NCBI GenBank assembly: GCA_024645065.1
Contig: JAHEGP010000056.1
Coordinates: forward strand, 1 to 14,770
Length of the DNA stretch: 14,770 bases
Source: Cellvibrionales bacterium
GTDB lineage: Bacteria > Pseudomonadota > Gammaproteobacteria > Pseudomonadales > JAHEGP01
Direction: 5' to 3'
Positions within the stretch are counted from its first letter, which is position 1, and each line of letters begins with the position of its first letter. The notes below the pieces were generated by a model, which searched no databases, was not told the DNA's origin, and saw only the letters and a list, made by a program, of their open reading frames with translations. A program made the position numbers and the translations under genes. Of this stretch, positions 7,472 to 14,770 are shown one piece after another.

Positions 7472-8470
7472 CTAGGCAAAAATCGGAAACTTCCGTTTTT
7501 TGGCCAGCTCATTCATTGCCTCCTGAATACGGCTCTCTACCAGCTCGTACATCGCGTCGACATACTCCTGATCGTCAGCCAGCGCAGGATCGTTGCCCAT
7601 ATCGATGGGCTCCAGCAACTGGGTGCGGATCTTGGCGGGCAGCGGCAGGTGCTGGAATGGCGTCAGGTGCAAGGTGATACCAAACGGCCAGCTGAGGGTG
7701 ATCGGAGCGACATCACTGCGCATCCGCTCTTTCAGCTTGAGCATTTTCGCCAGCCCACGTCCCTCGGACAGCACGAACAGGGTATCGTGGCCACCGATTG
7801 TTGCGACCGGCACGATCGGTGCCCCGGCGCGAATCGCAAGGCGAATAAAGCCCTTGCGTCCGCCCAGCACAGCCTTGTCGCGCTTGCTCCAACTGCGGTA
7901 GGCGTCTACCTCGCCGCCCGGCCAGAGAACGACGTCGTCGCCTTTTTCAAACGCTGCCAGGATGCTTTCCCGCGAAGGTGAGATTACCCCCAGGCGCCGG
8001 AAGTACCGGCCAATCAGCGGTGACTTCATCAAGACATCATGGGCGGTGCCGTGCAGCGAACGCTGTTTGCCGAACTGGCGCCACCAGGCAAAGACCAGGG
8101 TCCAGGCATCCATGGTCAGGGGACCACCGGAATGCACGCCGATCAGCAGGGACGGCTGCTCGGGCAGGTTCTCCCAGCCCGAAATGTCGAGACGGAAATA
8201 ACGATCCATCAGGGTATTCCAGATTCTTGACTGGCTTTTCATCAGCTCCGGATCGGGGCCGTTCAGACCTTCTGCCACTGCGGCGGCAGGCTCGGTTTTC
8301 GGCTGTGCTACTGCCTTGGCGCTGGTGGCGCGTGCTTTGCCTTTGCTGGCCGCCTTGCTTTTTGGCGCCGCCTTGGCAGCCCTGGCTGCCGGCTTTTTCC
8401 TTTTGCTGCCCCTGGCTTTGGTTGCGGGTGTTTCCGAAGCTACCATCACATTGGAAATTTGGTCAGTCAT
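7472..8470 (-). CDS. Lysophospholipid acyltransferase (LPLAT/PlsC-like) family protein with basic N-terminal tail
   Basis: A 332-residue glycerolipid acyltransferase-family protein that presumably moves an acyl group onto a lysophospholipid or mono/diacylglycerol. Family features are GVHSGGPLTMD (111-121) in the acceptor-motif position, the PGGE block (184-187) with GRKGFIRLAI after it, and GAPIVPVATIGGHD (216-229). The His113 to Asp121 spacing is longer than in PlsC-type HxxxxD and resembles the MGAT/DGAT2-like branch. Residues 18-58 are a Lys/Ala-rich basic segment with 11 Lys, 4 Arg, 14 Ala and no acidic residue, unlike the compact N-terminus of most relatives. The ATG at 8470 has AAGGAG nine bases upstream; a longer frame to 8566 lacks such a site. 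The gene is convergent with WS/DGAT and divergent from the AraC-family gene. Confidence 0.85.
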   Translation of the reverse strand: MTDQISNVMVASETPATKARGSKRKKPAARAAKAAPKSKAASKGKARATSAKAVAQPKTEPAAAVAEGLNGPDPELMKSQSRIWNTLMDRYFRLDISGWENLPEQPSLLIGVHSGGPLTMDAWTLVFAWWRQFGKQRSLHGTAHDVLMKSPLIGRYFRRLGVISPSRESILAAFEKGDDVVLWPGGEVDAYRSWSKRDKAVLGGRKGFIRLAIRAGAPIVPVATIGGHDTLFVLSEGRGLAKMLKLKERMRSDVAPITLSWPFGITLHLTPFQHLPLPAKIRTQLLEPIDMGNDPALADDQEYVDAMYELVESRIQEAMNELAKKRKFPIFA

Positions 8471-9053
8471 TTCAAAAATCTCCTTATCGGCGTTGAGTTG
8501 TTGGTGTAGGTTCTGAGCTACATTACAGAAACAGTTTAGAGGTGAGCGCCCTGCAATATTTGACAATAGGCGCCACTATTTGATCCATTGCGCCAGTGTC
8601 CGGGTGCAGGCTTGCTGGCAGTTGATTCCCCCTATTTTGCGCTGGCGCTTGAGGTCACCCCCTTTGCGCTGCTGCTCCAAAGTGCATGCCGCAGGCGCAA
8701 GTGTCATTTCGGGTTTAGCGGCGTCATCGAGGGCCGCGGCCGCCATCGTCGTGGTATTTACCCAGGGTACCGGCCCACCCCCTCCAGCCACCCCAAAGTC
8801 TCAAATTCTGCGACCTCCTGGGCCGCCATGGACTGCAGGCAGCGGTAATTGCCGACATCTATCGAGTCGTCTATTCCCGTAATAAATTTGTTGGCCTGGA
8901 AGCTGACAAAAAATATATTGCAAGATTAATTGAGCCGGCAATGGTAATGGCGTGCGCGGGGCTAAACTTTGCAATATCTGCCAAAACTTTGCATAATCTG
9001 CCAATAATGCTGCGAAACGTTTGCTGGCGGGAACAGCGGCAAAGGACGGATAG
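8471..9053. other. Long intergenic region between the LPLAT and AraC-family genes
   Basis: These 583 bases hold no gene I can support. Short open frames exist on both strands but lack starts with ribosome binding sites and family features. The right half is AT-rich and contains the AraC-proximal repeats listed separately. The octamer TGCAATAT appears at 8552-8559 upstream of the LPLAT gene, inverted at 8915-8922, and at 8970-8977 within the tandem boxes. The 8552 copy extends to TGCAATATTTGAC, matching the tandem box at 11 of 13 positions. GGCCGCGGCC (8732-8741) is a GC-rich palindrome of doubtful meaning. Confidence 0.55.
8964..9003 (+). promoter_or_regulatory. Two abutting 20-bp direct repeats overlapping the likely AraC-gene promoter
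   Basis: Two head-to-tail 20-base units (8964-8983 and 8984-9003) share 18 of 20 positions, each beginning AAACTTTGCA and ending TCTGCCA. A plausible sigma70 promoter lies within them: -35 TTGCAA (8969-8974), a 17-base spacer, and -10 CATAAT (8992-8997). AraC-family dimers typically bind direct repeats spaced by about two helical turns, so autoregulation by the gene starting 50 bases downstream is a reasonable inference. Confidence 0.65.
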
Positions 9054-10052
9054 ATGATCACGACACCATTATGTCGGGCAGGGCTACTGACGGGCCTGCC
9101 GGATTACCTGGAAACGCTGGGCTGCAGTTTTGCCCGGGTGCTCGACAGGGTCGACCTCGACCCGGCCGAGCTTCACAACCCCAGTCATTTTATTCCCGTG
9201 GAGAAGCATTGTGCGGTGATGGATGAAGCGGCGGCGCTGAGCGGTCGTGGTGCCCTGATGCTGGAGTTGAGCCAGCACCAATCCCTTGCGATCTTCGGGG
9301 CTATCGGTTGTATGGCGGGCGGGACCGCCGATCTGCGCAGTGCGTTGGGGGTGTTTGAACGCTTCGTGCATTACAGCGTACAGTCGCTGGAGGTGGGGCT
9401 AAGGAGTGAACAGGGGACCGCGTTTTTCACCCTGGCGTCCGATTACGGGCCGGTGCTCGAGTCCCGGCAATTCTGGCACCATGCAGTTGCCCTGCAATGC
9501 CAGATCATACGCCGCCTTTGCGGTCGGCGCTGGGCACCAAGGCTGGTTTACCTGAATATCCCGGCGCCCGGGGACCTTCGCCCCTACCAGGAATATTTTC
9601 GCGCTCCTTTGGCATTCGACCAGGGTATCAATGGCCTGACCTTTGCCAGCGAGGTGTTGGACTGGCCGGTCGAGAGTTCCCTGTCGTCCCTGTCGACTGA
9701 AATGCGGGTTGCCTTGAGCGCTGATCGGGTTGAGGATTTAAAGGGGCAGGTTCGTGCCTTGATCAGCTCACTGTTGGCTTCCAGGCGCGGCAGCGCTGCC
9801 ACTGTCGCCGCGGCTCTGGGGATGAGCGAGCGCAGCCTGCAGCGCAAGCTGGGAAGGGAGGGCACCAGTTTCAGGGAGATCCAGGAGCGGGTGCGGCAGT
9901 CCCTTGCGATCAATTACCTGCGCGAGCCCCAGTTTCGGCTGACGGATGTAGCCGAAATGCTGGGTTATGCCGACCTGAGCGTTTTTTCCCGCAGCTTCAA
10001 ACGGTGGTTTGGCATGTCGCCGAAGCAGTGGCGGACGGCCGCTGGCCTGTAA
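9054..10052 (+). CDS. AraC-family transcriptional regulator
   Basis: A 332-residue DNA-binding regulator. The N-terminal part (about 15-205) resembles the Arabinose_bd-type ligand domain found in OruR/ArgR-like AraC members: LPDYLETLG near 15-23, a central GAIGCMAGG segment, and NIPAP followed by YQEYFRAPLAFDQ near 168-190. The C-terminal domain has two helix-turn-helix units: VAAALGMSERSLQRKL (251-266) and VAEMLGYADLSVFSRSFKRW (299-318), ending in the family signature GMSPKQWR. AAGGA sits seven bases before the ATG. Tandem boxes and a promoter lie immediately upstream, and a similar box lies near the divergent LPLAT gene, so it may control itself, the acyltransferase and perhaps the reductase downstream. 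The effector is unknown. Confidence 0.93.
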   Translation: MITTPLCRAGLLTGLPDYLETLGCSFARVLDRVDLDPAELHNPSHFIPVEKHCAVMDEAAALSGRGALMLELSQHQSLAIFGAIGCMAGGTADLRSALGVFERFVHYSVQSLEVGLRSEQGTAFFTLASDYGPVLESRQFWHHAVALQCQIIRRLCGRRWAPRLVYLNIPAPGDLRPYQEYFRAPLAFDQGINGLTFASEVLDWPVESSLSSLSTEMRVALSADRVEDLKGQVRALISSLLASRRGSAATVAAALGMSERSLQRKLGREGTSFREIQERVRQSLAINYLREPQFRLTDVAEMLGYADLSVFSRSFKRWFGMSPKQWRTAAGL

Positions 10053-10072
10053 GCGGCCTCCGAACAGGCTGC
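10053..10072. terminator. Hairpin filling the gap between convergent AraC-family and MDR genes
   Basis: GCGGCCT (10053-10059) and AGGCTGC (10066-10072) form a seven-base-pair stem with one G-U pair and a six-base loop. It starts at the base after the AraC-family stop and ends seven bases before the reductase stop, so it could serve both genes. Neither side has a T-run, so efficiency as an intrinsic terminator is doubtful. Confidence 0.4.
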
Positions 10073-10079
10073 AGCGAGC

Positions 10080-11084
10080 TTATAACTCAACCATCAACTT
10101 GCCTTCGTTGCCGCCGGTAAAGAGGAGGTTGATCCCTTCGATGGCGCTCTCCAGGCCCTGCAATTTGTGGGCCCGGTACTTGAGTTTGCCAGCCATGAAA
10201 TAGGCAGCAATTTTTTGCACTATCTCCGGGAACTGCGCGACATGATCTGGCATGGTAAACCCCTGGATGGTGAGTCGCTTGCGGATAATATTCATCCAGT
10301 TGGGGCCGGGCGCCGGATTTGCGGTGTTGTAATCGGCGATCATGCCACAAACCGCAATCCGTCCGTGGGCGTTCATCAGTTCGTACACCGCATGCTGTAC
10401 CGGGCCCCCGGTATTTTCGAAATAGATATCCACGCCATCAGGTGCGGCTGCGGCCAGCTCCGCACGCAGGTCGGCGGTCTTGTAGTTGATCGCCTTGTCG
10501 AAGCCCAGTTCGTCTTCGAGCCAGCGGCATTTTTCATCGCTACCGGCGGTGCCAATCACGCGCAGGCCCTCGGCCTTGCCCATCTGGCCCGCCATCGAAC
10601 CGACTGAGCCGGCAGCGCCTGACACGACCAGGGTTTCACCGGCTTTGGGCCTGGCAACGTTGATCAGCCCCTGGTATGCGGTCAGGCCAGGCAGGGCCAG
10701 TACCGACAGTACGGCATCGGCGGGAATGCCGGCGGGCACCACCTGCAAACCGGCGCCATCGGTGATCGCGTACTCGGTCCAGCCAATCATACCCATGACG
10801 CGGCTACCCGTTTCAAACTTCGGATTCCTGGATTCGACGACTTCAGCCAGGCCGCTGGAGCGCATGATGGCACCCAGTTCCACCGGTGGTATATAACTGC
10901 CCTTGTCCGGCATCATCCAGCCCTTCATCGCCGGGTCCAGGGACATATGGGTTTGCTTAATCAGGATTTCGCCATCCTGCAACGGCCTGGTATCAAGGGT
11001 GACCACTTCGAACAGGTCGGGGGTGATGTTGAGCTCTGGTCGCTTGACCAGCTTGACGGCTTTGTATTGCATAATCGAATGCAT
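10080..11084 (-). CDS. NADP-dependent zinc-free MDR family oxidoreductase
   Basis: A 334-residue medium-chain dehydrogenase/reductase lacking the zinc ligands of alcohol dehydrogenases, resembling the CurA/leukotriene B4 dehydrogenase/alkenal reductase group. These use NADPH to reduce the carbon-carbon double bond of enones and alkenals. Seen are HMSLDPAMKGWM (46-57), GSRVMGMIGWTEY (93-105), LPGLTAYQGL (131-140), and the nucleotide-binding loop SGAAGSVGSMAGQ (155-167). A second ATG at 11072 would remove four residues; neither start has a clear ribosome binding site, so the exact N-terminus is uncertain. The gene is divergent from the dehalogenase run and shares its promoter region, which includes the 15-bp repeat array. 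Reducing electrophilic enones would complement the Old Yellow Enzyme homologue in that run. Confidence 0.88.
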   Translation of the reverse strand: MHSIMQYKAVKLVKRPELNITPDLFEVVTLDTRPLQDGEILIKQTHMSLDPAMKGWMMPDKGSYIPPVELGAIMRSSGLAEVVESRNPKFETGSRVMGMIGWTEYAITDGAGLQVVPAGIPADAVLSVLALPGLTAYQGLINVARPKAGETLVVSGAAGSVGSMAGQMGKAEGLRVIGTAGSDEKCRWLEDELGFDKAINYKTADLRAELAAAAPDGVDIYFENTGGPVQHAVYELMNAHGRIAVCGMIADYNTANPAPGPNWMNIIRKRLTIQGFTMPDHVAQFPEIVQKIAAYFMAGKLKYRAHKLQGLESAIEGINLLFTGGNEGKLMVEL

Positions 11085-11144
11085 CCATATGGGGAGTCGG
11101 CGAATGAGGCTCGTATACTAAACCAAAATCGGGGCGGTGGGCTA

Positions 11145-11189
11145 TCAGGCGGCCTGCGTTCAGGCGGCCTGCGTTCAGGCGGCCTGCGT
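11145..11189. repeat. Three perfect tandem copies of a 15-bp unit in a divergent promoter region
   Basis: The unit TCAGGCGGCCTGCGT occurs three times without mismatch. Each unit contains an 11-base inverted repeat, CAGGC-G-GCCTG. The array lies between the starts of the divergent reductase (11084) and dehalogenase (11352) genes. It may be an operator array or a minisatellite; a length of 15 is also a codon multiple, but no gene covers it. Confidence 0.9.
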
Positions 11190-11351
11190 CGGCAGTGGCT
11201 AACAGCACGAAGCTTTCGCGCGGCCGTCAAACTGTTACACTAGTGCGGTGACTGCGCCGGCCCGGTTACAAAGGGACAAGCACTCGCCGCAGCAAGGTGG
11301 TGGCAGCGCCCGTTGGCGGAGTAGAAAAAAACAATAATTGGGGAAGTCGAG

Positions 11352-12266
11352 ATGCAGAGCCTGCGTACGCCGGAAGATCGTTTCGAGAATCTGGACGGTT
11401 ACGATTTTGCGCCACATTACCTTATGGTGGATGACACGGAAGGAGGGGAATTGCGGGTACATTACCTGGATGAGGGTCCCTCCGATGCAGCGCCGGTGCT
11501 GCTACTGCATGGTGAGCCTTCGTGGTGTTACCTGTATCGCAAGATGGTGCCGGTTCTGGTGGCTGCCGGCCACAGGGTCGTGGCGCCCGATCTGCCGGGT
11601 TTTGGTCGCTCCGATAAACCCGGCCAGCGCGGTGACTATACCTACCAGCGACATGTGGACTGGATGGATTCCGTGCTCCAGCAGTTGGACCTGAACGGCA
11701 TTACCCTGGTGTGCCAGGACTGGGGTGGCTTGATTGGCCTGCGCCTGGTAGCAGAGCGCCCCGAGCGCTTTGCCCGGGTTGTGGCCGCCAATACCTTTTT
11801 GCCCACCGGGGATCATGACCCCGGAGAGGCGTTCAAGAAGTGGCGCCAGTTCTCCCAGGAGGTCCCGGAGTTTCCGGTGGGGGTGATAATCGACGGCGCG
11901 ACAACTACCACCCTGGCGCCAGCTGTGATCCGGGCTTACGATGCGCCTTTCCCCGACGAAAGCTTCAAGGAGGGCGCGCGCCAGTTTCCGCTGCTGGTGC
12001 CTGCTACACCGGAAGATCCCGCGACGGAGAAAAACCGTGCCGCGTGGGAGTCACTGAAACAGTGGCAAAAACCGTTTTTGACGGCCTTCAGTGACTCCGA
12101 TCCCATCACCGCGGGAGCGGACAAAGTGATGCAACAGCTGATACCCGGCGCCGCGGGACAGGCGCATACCACTATCGTCAACGGAGGGCACTTTTTGCAG
12201 GAAGACCAGGGCGAGCTGCTCGCGAACGTCGTGGTGGGGTTTATTGCCGCCAACCCCCCAACCTGA
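11352..12266 (+). CDS. Haloalkane dehalogenase, subfamily HLD-I (DhlA/DhmA-like)
   Basis: A 304-residue alpha/beta hydrolase close in length and order to DhlA. Such enzymes cleave carbon-halogen bonds hydrolytically, giving an alcohol and halide, in the cytoplasm. Matching segments are RTPEDRFENLDGY at the N-terminus, HGEPSWCYLYRKM (53-65), PDLPGFGRSDKP (79-90), the nucleophile elbow CQDWGG with Asp123, the adjacent halide-binding Trp124, a second candidate halide Trp164 in FKKWRQFSQ, the acid Asp250 in SDSDPIT, and His280 in GGHFLQED. The pentad looks complete, and an aspartate nucleophile with HGEP separates it from serine esterases. Epoxide hydrolase is the main alternative, but it would need the cap-domain tyrosines. 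The start has a GGGGA-like site about ten bases upstream. It is the first gene of a tight run with the DUF2855 gene. Confidence 0.88.
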   Translation: MQSLRTPEDRFENLDGYDFAPHYLMVDDTEGGELRVHYLDEGPSDAAPVLLLHGEPSWCYLYRKMVPVLVAAGHRVVAPDLPGFGRSDKPGQRGDYTYQRHVDWMDSVLQQLDLNGITLVCQDWGGLIGLRLVAERPERFARVVAANTFLPTGDHDPGEAFKKWRQFSQEVPEFPVGVIIDGATTTTLAPAVIRAYDAPFPDESFKEGARQFPLLVPATPEDPATEKNRAAWESLKQWQKPFLTAFSDSDPITAGADKVMQQLIPGAAGQAHTTIVNGGHFLQEDQGELLANVVVGFIAANPPT

Positions 12267-12283
12267 ACAGGGGACACTGAGTG

Positions 12284-13393
12284 ATGCAAGCAACGCGTTT
12301 TCTGGTTAACCGCAATCAGCTGACAGAAACCCGGCTCGACAGCGCACCCGATTCGGGCGCGCAGGATCTCGCCGCAGGTGAGGTGCTGCTGAAAATCGAT
12401 CGATTTGCCTTCACTGCTAACAATATCACCTATGCGGCAATGGGCGATGCGCTGCGTTACTGGGAGTTTTTTCCCGCAGGTGAAGAAGGCATGGGTATCA
12501 TTCCAGTCTGGGGCTTTGCCGAGGTATTGGCATCACGCTGTGAAGGCATTGAGGTGGGCGAGCGGGTATACGGCTTTTTGAGTATGACGACCCGGTTGAT
12601 TGTGACCCCCACCCAGGTCGGCGGCGGCAGCTTTGTCGATGGCAGTGCCCACCGTAAAGATCTGCCACTGGTTTACAATCAGTATTTGCGCTGCCGGCAG
12701 GACCCGTTGTACACGGCAGACACCGAAGCCCTGCAAATGCTATTGCGACCATTGTTTACCACCTCGTTCCTGCTGGATGACTTCTTCGCAGACAATGGTT
12801 TTTTTGGCGCAACAAGCCTGGTGCTCACCAGCGCTTCCAGCAAAACGGCACTGGGGATGGCCTACCTGATGCAGCGCAATCGTCAGGCGCGGGAGCAGCG
12901 CTATCGCATCGTCGGCCTGACCTCCGCAGGCAAGGTCGAATTCGTCAGTGGCCTGGGTTGTTACGATGAAGTGATCAGTTACGGGCAGGTCGACAGCCTG
13001 GATCCCGGGCCCGCTGCCATTGTCGACTTTGCCGGCAACGGCGAGTTGCTTGGGCAATTGCACCGCCACTATGGGCAACAATTACAATACAGCTGCATGG
13101 TGGGTTTATCCCACTGGGAGCAGCGTGGGGGACTGCCGGGCGATTTGCCCGGGCCAGCGCCACAAATGTTTTTTGCGCCGTCCCAGGCGCAAAAACGGGT
13201 GGGCGAGTTGGGCGCGGCGGCTTTCCAGCGGCAACTGGTGGAGGTCTGGCGCGAGTTTGTCGGCTTTGTCGGCGGCTGGATGAAAGTGGAATATGACCTC
13301 GGCCCGGAAGCCGTGCAAAGGGTTTACCAGCGGGCGCTGGCGGGGCAGTTCCGCCCCGAAACCGGGTTTATCCTGTCATTGTCGACAAAATAA
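12284..13393 (+). CDS. DUF2855 family protein (MDR-like, function unknown)
   Basis: A 369-residue protein of the DUF2855 family, for which I know no established reaction. It begins TRFLVNRNQLTETRL and has a GroES-like N-terminal half (GEVLLKIDRFAFTANNITYA, 32-51; VGERVYGFLSM, 91-101). In place of the glycine-rich Rossmann loop there is LVLTSASSKTALG (179-191), as is usual in this family. The layout suggests a divergent MDR-type oxidoreductase. GTG at 12281 and ATG at 12284 are alternative starts; AGGGGA (12269-12274) suits either. The gene follows the dehalogenase by 17 bases, so the two are almost certainly co-transcribed. This makes an alcohol, ketone or unsaturated product of dehalogenation a candidate substrate, which is an inference from context only. 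Confidence 0.8.
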   Translation: MQATRFLVNRNQLTETRLDSAPDSGAQDLAAGEVLLKIDRFAFTANNITYAAMGDALRYWEFFPAGEEGMGIIPVWGFAEVLASRCEGIEVGERVYGFLSMTTRLIVTPTQVGGGSFVDGSAHRKDLPLVYNQYLRCRQDPLYTADTEALQMLLRPLFTTSFLLDDFFADNGFFGATSLVLTSASSKTALGMAYLMQRNRQAREQRYRIVGLTSAGKVEFVSGLGCYDEVISYGQVDSLDPGPAAIVDFAGNGELLGQLHRHYGQQLQYSCMVGLSHWEQRGGLPGDLPGPAPQMFFAPSQAQKRVGELGAAAFQRQLVEVWREFVGFVGGWMKVEYDLGPEAVQRVYQRALAGQFRPETGFILSLSTK

Positions 13394-13460
13394 CAGCGCC
13401 GTTTGCGCCAGATAAAGTGACTGAAACCACAAGCATTGCTTACCCCGAAAGGATCACACG

Positions 13461-14741
13461 ATGAGTCATATTCTTGCACAGACCCTGGCTTTGCCCTGCG
13501 GGGCGCAGTTGGTTAATCGCATCGCCAAGGCGGCCATGACCGAGGGCCTCGCCACTGCGCGGGGAGTCCCGACTCCCGAACTCGCCAGGCTTTACGGTTT
13601 GTGGAGTGATGGTGGTGCCGGCATGTTGCTCACGGGTAATATCCAGATCGATGCCGACCACCTTGAAAGGCCCGGCAATGTGGTAATAGAGCGGGAGCCC
13701 GATGCCGAAATGCGCAAGGCACTGGCCCAATGGGCGGCCGCCGGGACCCGCAACGGCAATCATCTCTGGGCCCAACTGAGTCATGCCGGTCGCCAGACCA
13801 TGAAGATGGTGAATCGTCACCCCAAGGCTCCCTCGGCCGTGAAGCTGGGCCTGCCGGGCGGGCAGTTCGGCCAGCCTGTTGCGCTGACCGGTGACGAGAT
13901 CGTCGATATAGTCCATCGCTTCGGTATCGCCGCCGCTGCCGTGAAACAAGCGGGTTTTAGCGGTGTACAGGTGCATGCAGCCCACGGTTACCTGCTGTCG
14001 CAATTCCTCAGCCCGCGCAGTAACCACCGTACCGATGAATACGGGGGCGAGTTGGCCAATCGAGCCCGGGTGTTGCTCGATGTGATTGGCGAGGTGCGTG
14101 AGGCCGTGGGGCCGGGCTTTCCGGTGGCAGTCAAGCTCAACAGCGCCGACTTCCAGAAAGGTGGCTTTGCCTTCGAGGACAGTTTGCAGGTGGCCCGGTG
14201 GCTGCAGGATGCCGGGGTCGACCTGATCGAGATTTCGGGGGGCACCTACGAGCAGCCCAAGCTGCTGGGTGTTGAGGGCGTGGAGGCGGAAGAACCGCAG
14301 CACGTCGCCAAATCAACCATGATGCGTGAGGCCTATTTCGTTGATTTCGCCCTTGCCATGCGCCAGCAGGTATCGATTCCGCTGATGGTGACCGGTGGAT
14401 TCCGCCAGCGAGCCGCCATGGAACAGGCGATCGATGACGGCGCTGCCGATGTCATTGGCCTGGGCAGGCCCATGTGCGTGATGACCAACGCCCCGTCGCG
14501 TTTGCTCTCCGGTCTTGAGGAGTTGCCGCGCTACGAAAACCAGCTAAAGCTTCTACCGGACTGGCTGTCCGGATTAACCCGTATCAAGACCCTGCGCTCG
14601 GTTGCCACTTTTGCGGTGCAGTACTGGTTTTATGCCCAACTGGACCTGCTCGGCAAAGTCGGGCAGGCCAATCCCGAGCTGTCGGTAGCCGCTGCCTCCC
14701 GCAGGATACTGGGGCTGCAGAAACGATTGCTGCGCGGCTAG
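13461..14741 (+). CDS. NADH:flavin oxidoreductase, Old Yellow Enzyme family
   Basis: A 426-residue FMN-dependent TIM-barrel oxidoreductase. The family reduces activated C=C bonds of enones, nitroalkenes or dienoyl thioesters. Seen are NRIAKAAMTEGLA (19-31), QLSHAGRQ (105-112), the substrate-anion pair His172 and His175 in VHAAHGYLLSQFLSPRSN, RTDEYGGELANR (190-201), VKLNSADF (224-231), EISGGTYE (257-264), and the FMN phosphate-binding TGGFR (311-315) with GLGRP (333-337). The extra domain of 2,4-dienoyl-CoA reductases is absent; the last 60 residues form a family-variable tail. AAAGGA lies seven bases before the ATG. It follows the DUF2855 gene by 67 bases in the same direction, so it belongs to the same unit or has its own weak promoter. 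Confidence 0.92.
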   Translation: MSHILAQTLALPCGAQLVNRIAKAAMTEGLATARGVPTPELARLYGLWSDGGAGMLLTGNIQIDADHLERPGNVVIEREPDAEMRKALAQWAAAGTRNGNHLWAQLSHAGRQTMKMVNRHPKAPSAVKLGLPGGQFGQPVALTGDEIVDIVHRFGIAAAAVKQAGFSGVQVHAAHGYLLSQFLSPRSNHRTDEYGGELANRARVLLDVIGEVREAVGPGFPVAVKLNSADFQKGGFAFEDSLQVARWLQDAGVDLIEISGGTYEQPKLLGVEGVEAEEPQHVAKSTMMREAYFVDFALAMRQQVSIPLMVTGGFRQRAAMEQAIDDGAADVIGLGRPMCVMTNAPSRLLSGLEELPRYENQLKLLPDWLSGLTRIKTLRSVATFAVQYWFYAQLDLLGKVGQANPELSVAAASRRILGLQKRLLRG

Positions 14742-14763
14742 GGCAACATTCAACGGGGGGCTC

Positions 14764-14768
14764 AGGAG
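14764..14768 (+). promoter_or_regulatory. Probable ribosome binding site of a gene starting beyond the window
   Basis: AGGAG lies two bases from the right edge, 23 bases after the stop of the flavin oxidoreductase. Spacing would suit a start codon just outside, implying that the plus-strand run continues. Confidence 0.4.
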
Positions 14769-14770
14769 TA

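Noticed and set aside
8732..8741. GGCCGCGGCC palindrome
   Set aside because: A short GC palindrome is expected by chance in GC-rich DNA and it is not close to a promoter or repeated elsewhere that I could see.
8719..9057. A plus-strand frame open for over 110 codons before the AraC gene, with a protein-like stretch in its middle
   Set aside because: It has no ATG, GTG or TTG start before 8941, third-position GC falls in its second half, it overlaps the promoter boxes, and I recognise no family. A remnant of a decayed gene is possible but not supportable.
13440..14303. Long 287-codon minus-strand open frame opposite the flavin oxidoreductase
   Set aside because: The plus-strand frame has clear Old Yellow Enzyme motifs throughout; the antisense frame has none and no ribosome binding site.

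Overview
The window is GC-rich bacterial DNA with short intergenic gaps, ATG starts and mostly clear Shine-Dalgarno sites. The gene set combines a wax ester synthase/DGAT, a lysophospholipid acyltransferase-like protein, a DUF3604 protein, a crotonase, a haloalkane dehalogenase, a DUF2855 protein and an Old Yellow Enzyme. This fits a lipid-storing, metabolically versatile gammaproteobacterium, perhaps a marine lineage. That placement is an inference from protein style; no marker gene is present. There is no rRNA, tRNA, CRISPR array, transposase, integrase or phage gene.

Layout. (1) Positions 1-962 (+): the tail of a dienelactone-hydrolase-family gene, a hairpin-rich gap, and a DJ-1/PfpI-type class I amidotransferase-like gene. 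(2) Positions 1001-5363 (-), in transcription order: a secreted DUF3604 (PHP-like) protein, a crotonase-family protein and an alpha/beta-hydrolase lipase. (3) Positions 5637-8470: two convergent acyltransferase genes, WS/DGAT (+) and an LPLAT-family protein (-). Between their stops lie a (TTGC)9 microsatellite and a terminator for the minus-strand gene. (4) Positions 8471-9053: a 583-base gap with tandem 20-bp boxes upstream of an AraC-family regulator (9054-10052, +). (5) An MDR-family NADP-dependent reductase (10080-11084, -), convergent with the regulator. (6) Positions 11352-14741 (+): a run of haloalkane dehalogenase, DUF2855 protein and NADH:flavin oxidoreductase. It probably continues beyond the window, since a ribosome-binding-site-like sequence sits at the right edge. 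A three-copy 15-bp repeat lies in the divergent promoter region before this run.

Together the genes suggest neutral-lipid and acyl-chain metabolism: acyl transfer to make wax ester or triacylglycerol, ester hydrolysis, and acyl-CoA handling. Beside them is a module acting on halogenated or electrophilic unsaturated compounds (dehalogenase, two ene- or carbonyl-type reductases, and DUF2855). The most unusual feature is that both acyltransferases carry a long Lys/Ala-rich, histone-like tail, at the C-terminus of one and the N-terminus of the other. Granule- or DNA-tethering is a possible explanation. The second most useful observation is the set of repeated boxes around the AraC gene and upstream of the LPLAT gene, which suggests who regulates whom. 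No defence system or clearly new multi-gene machine is visible.
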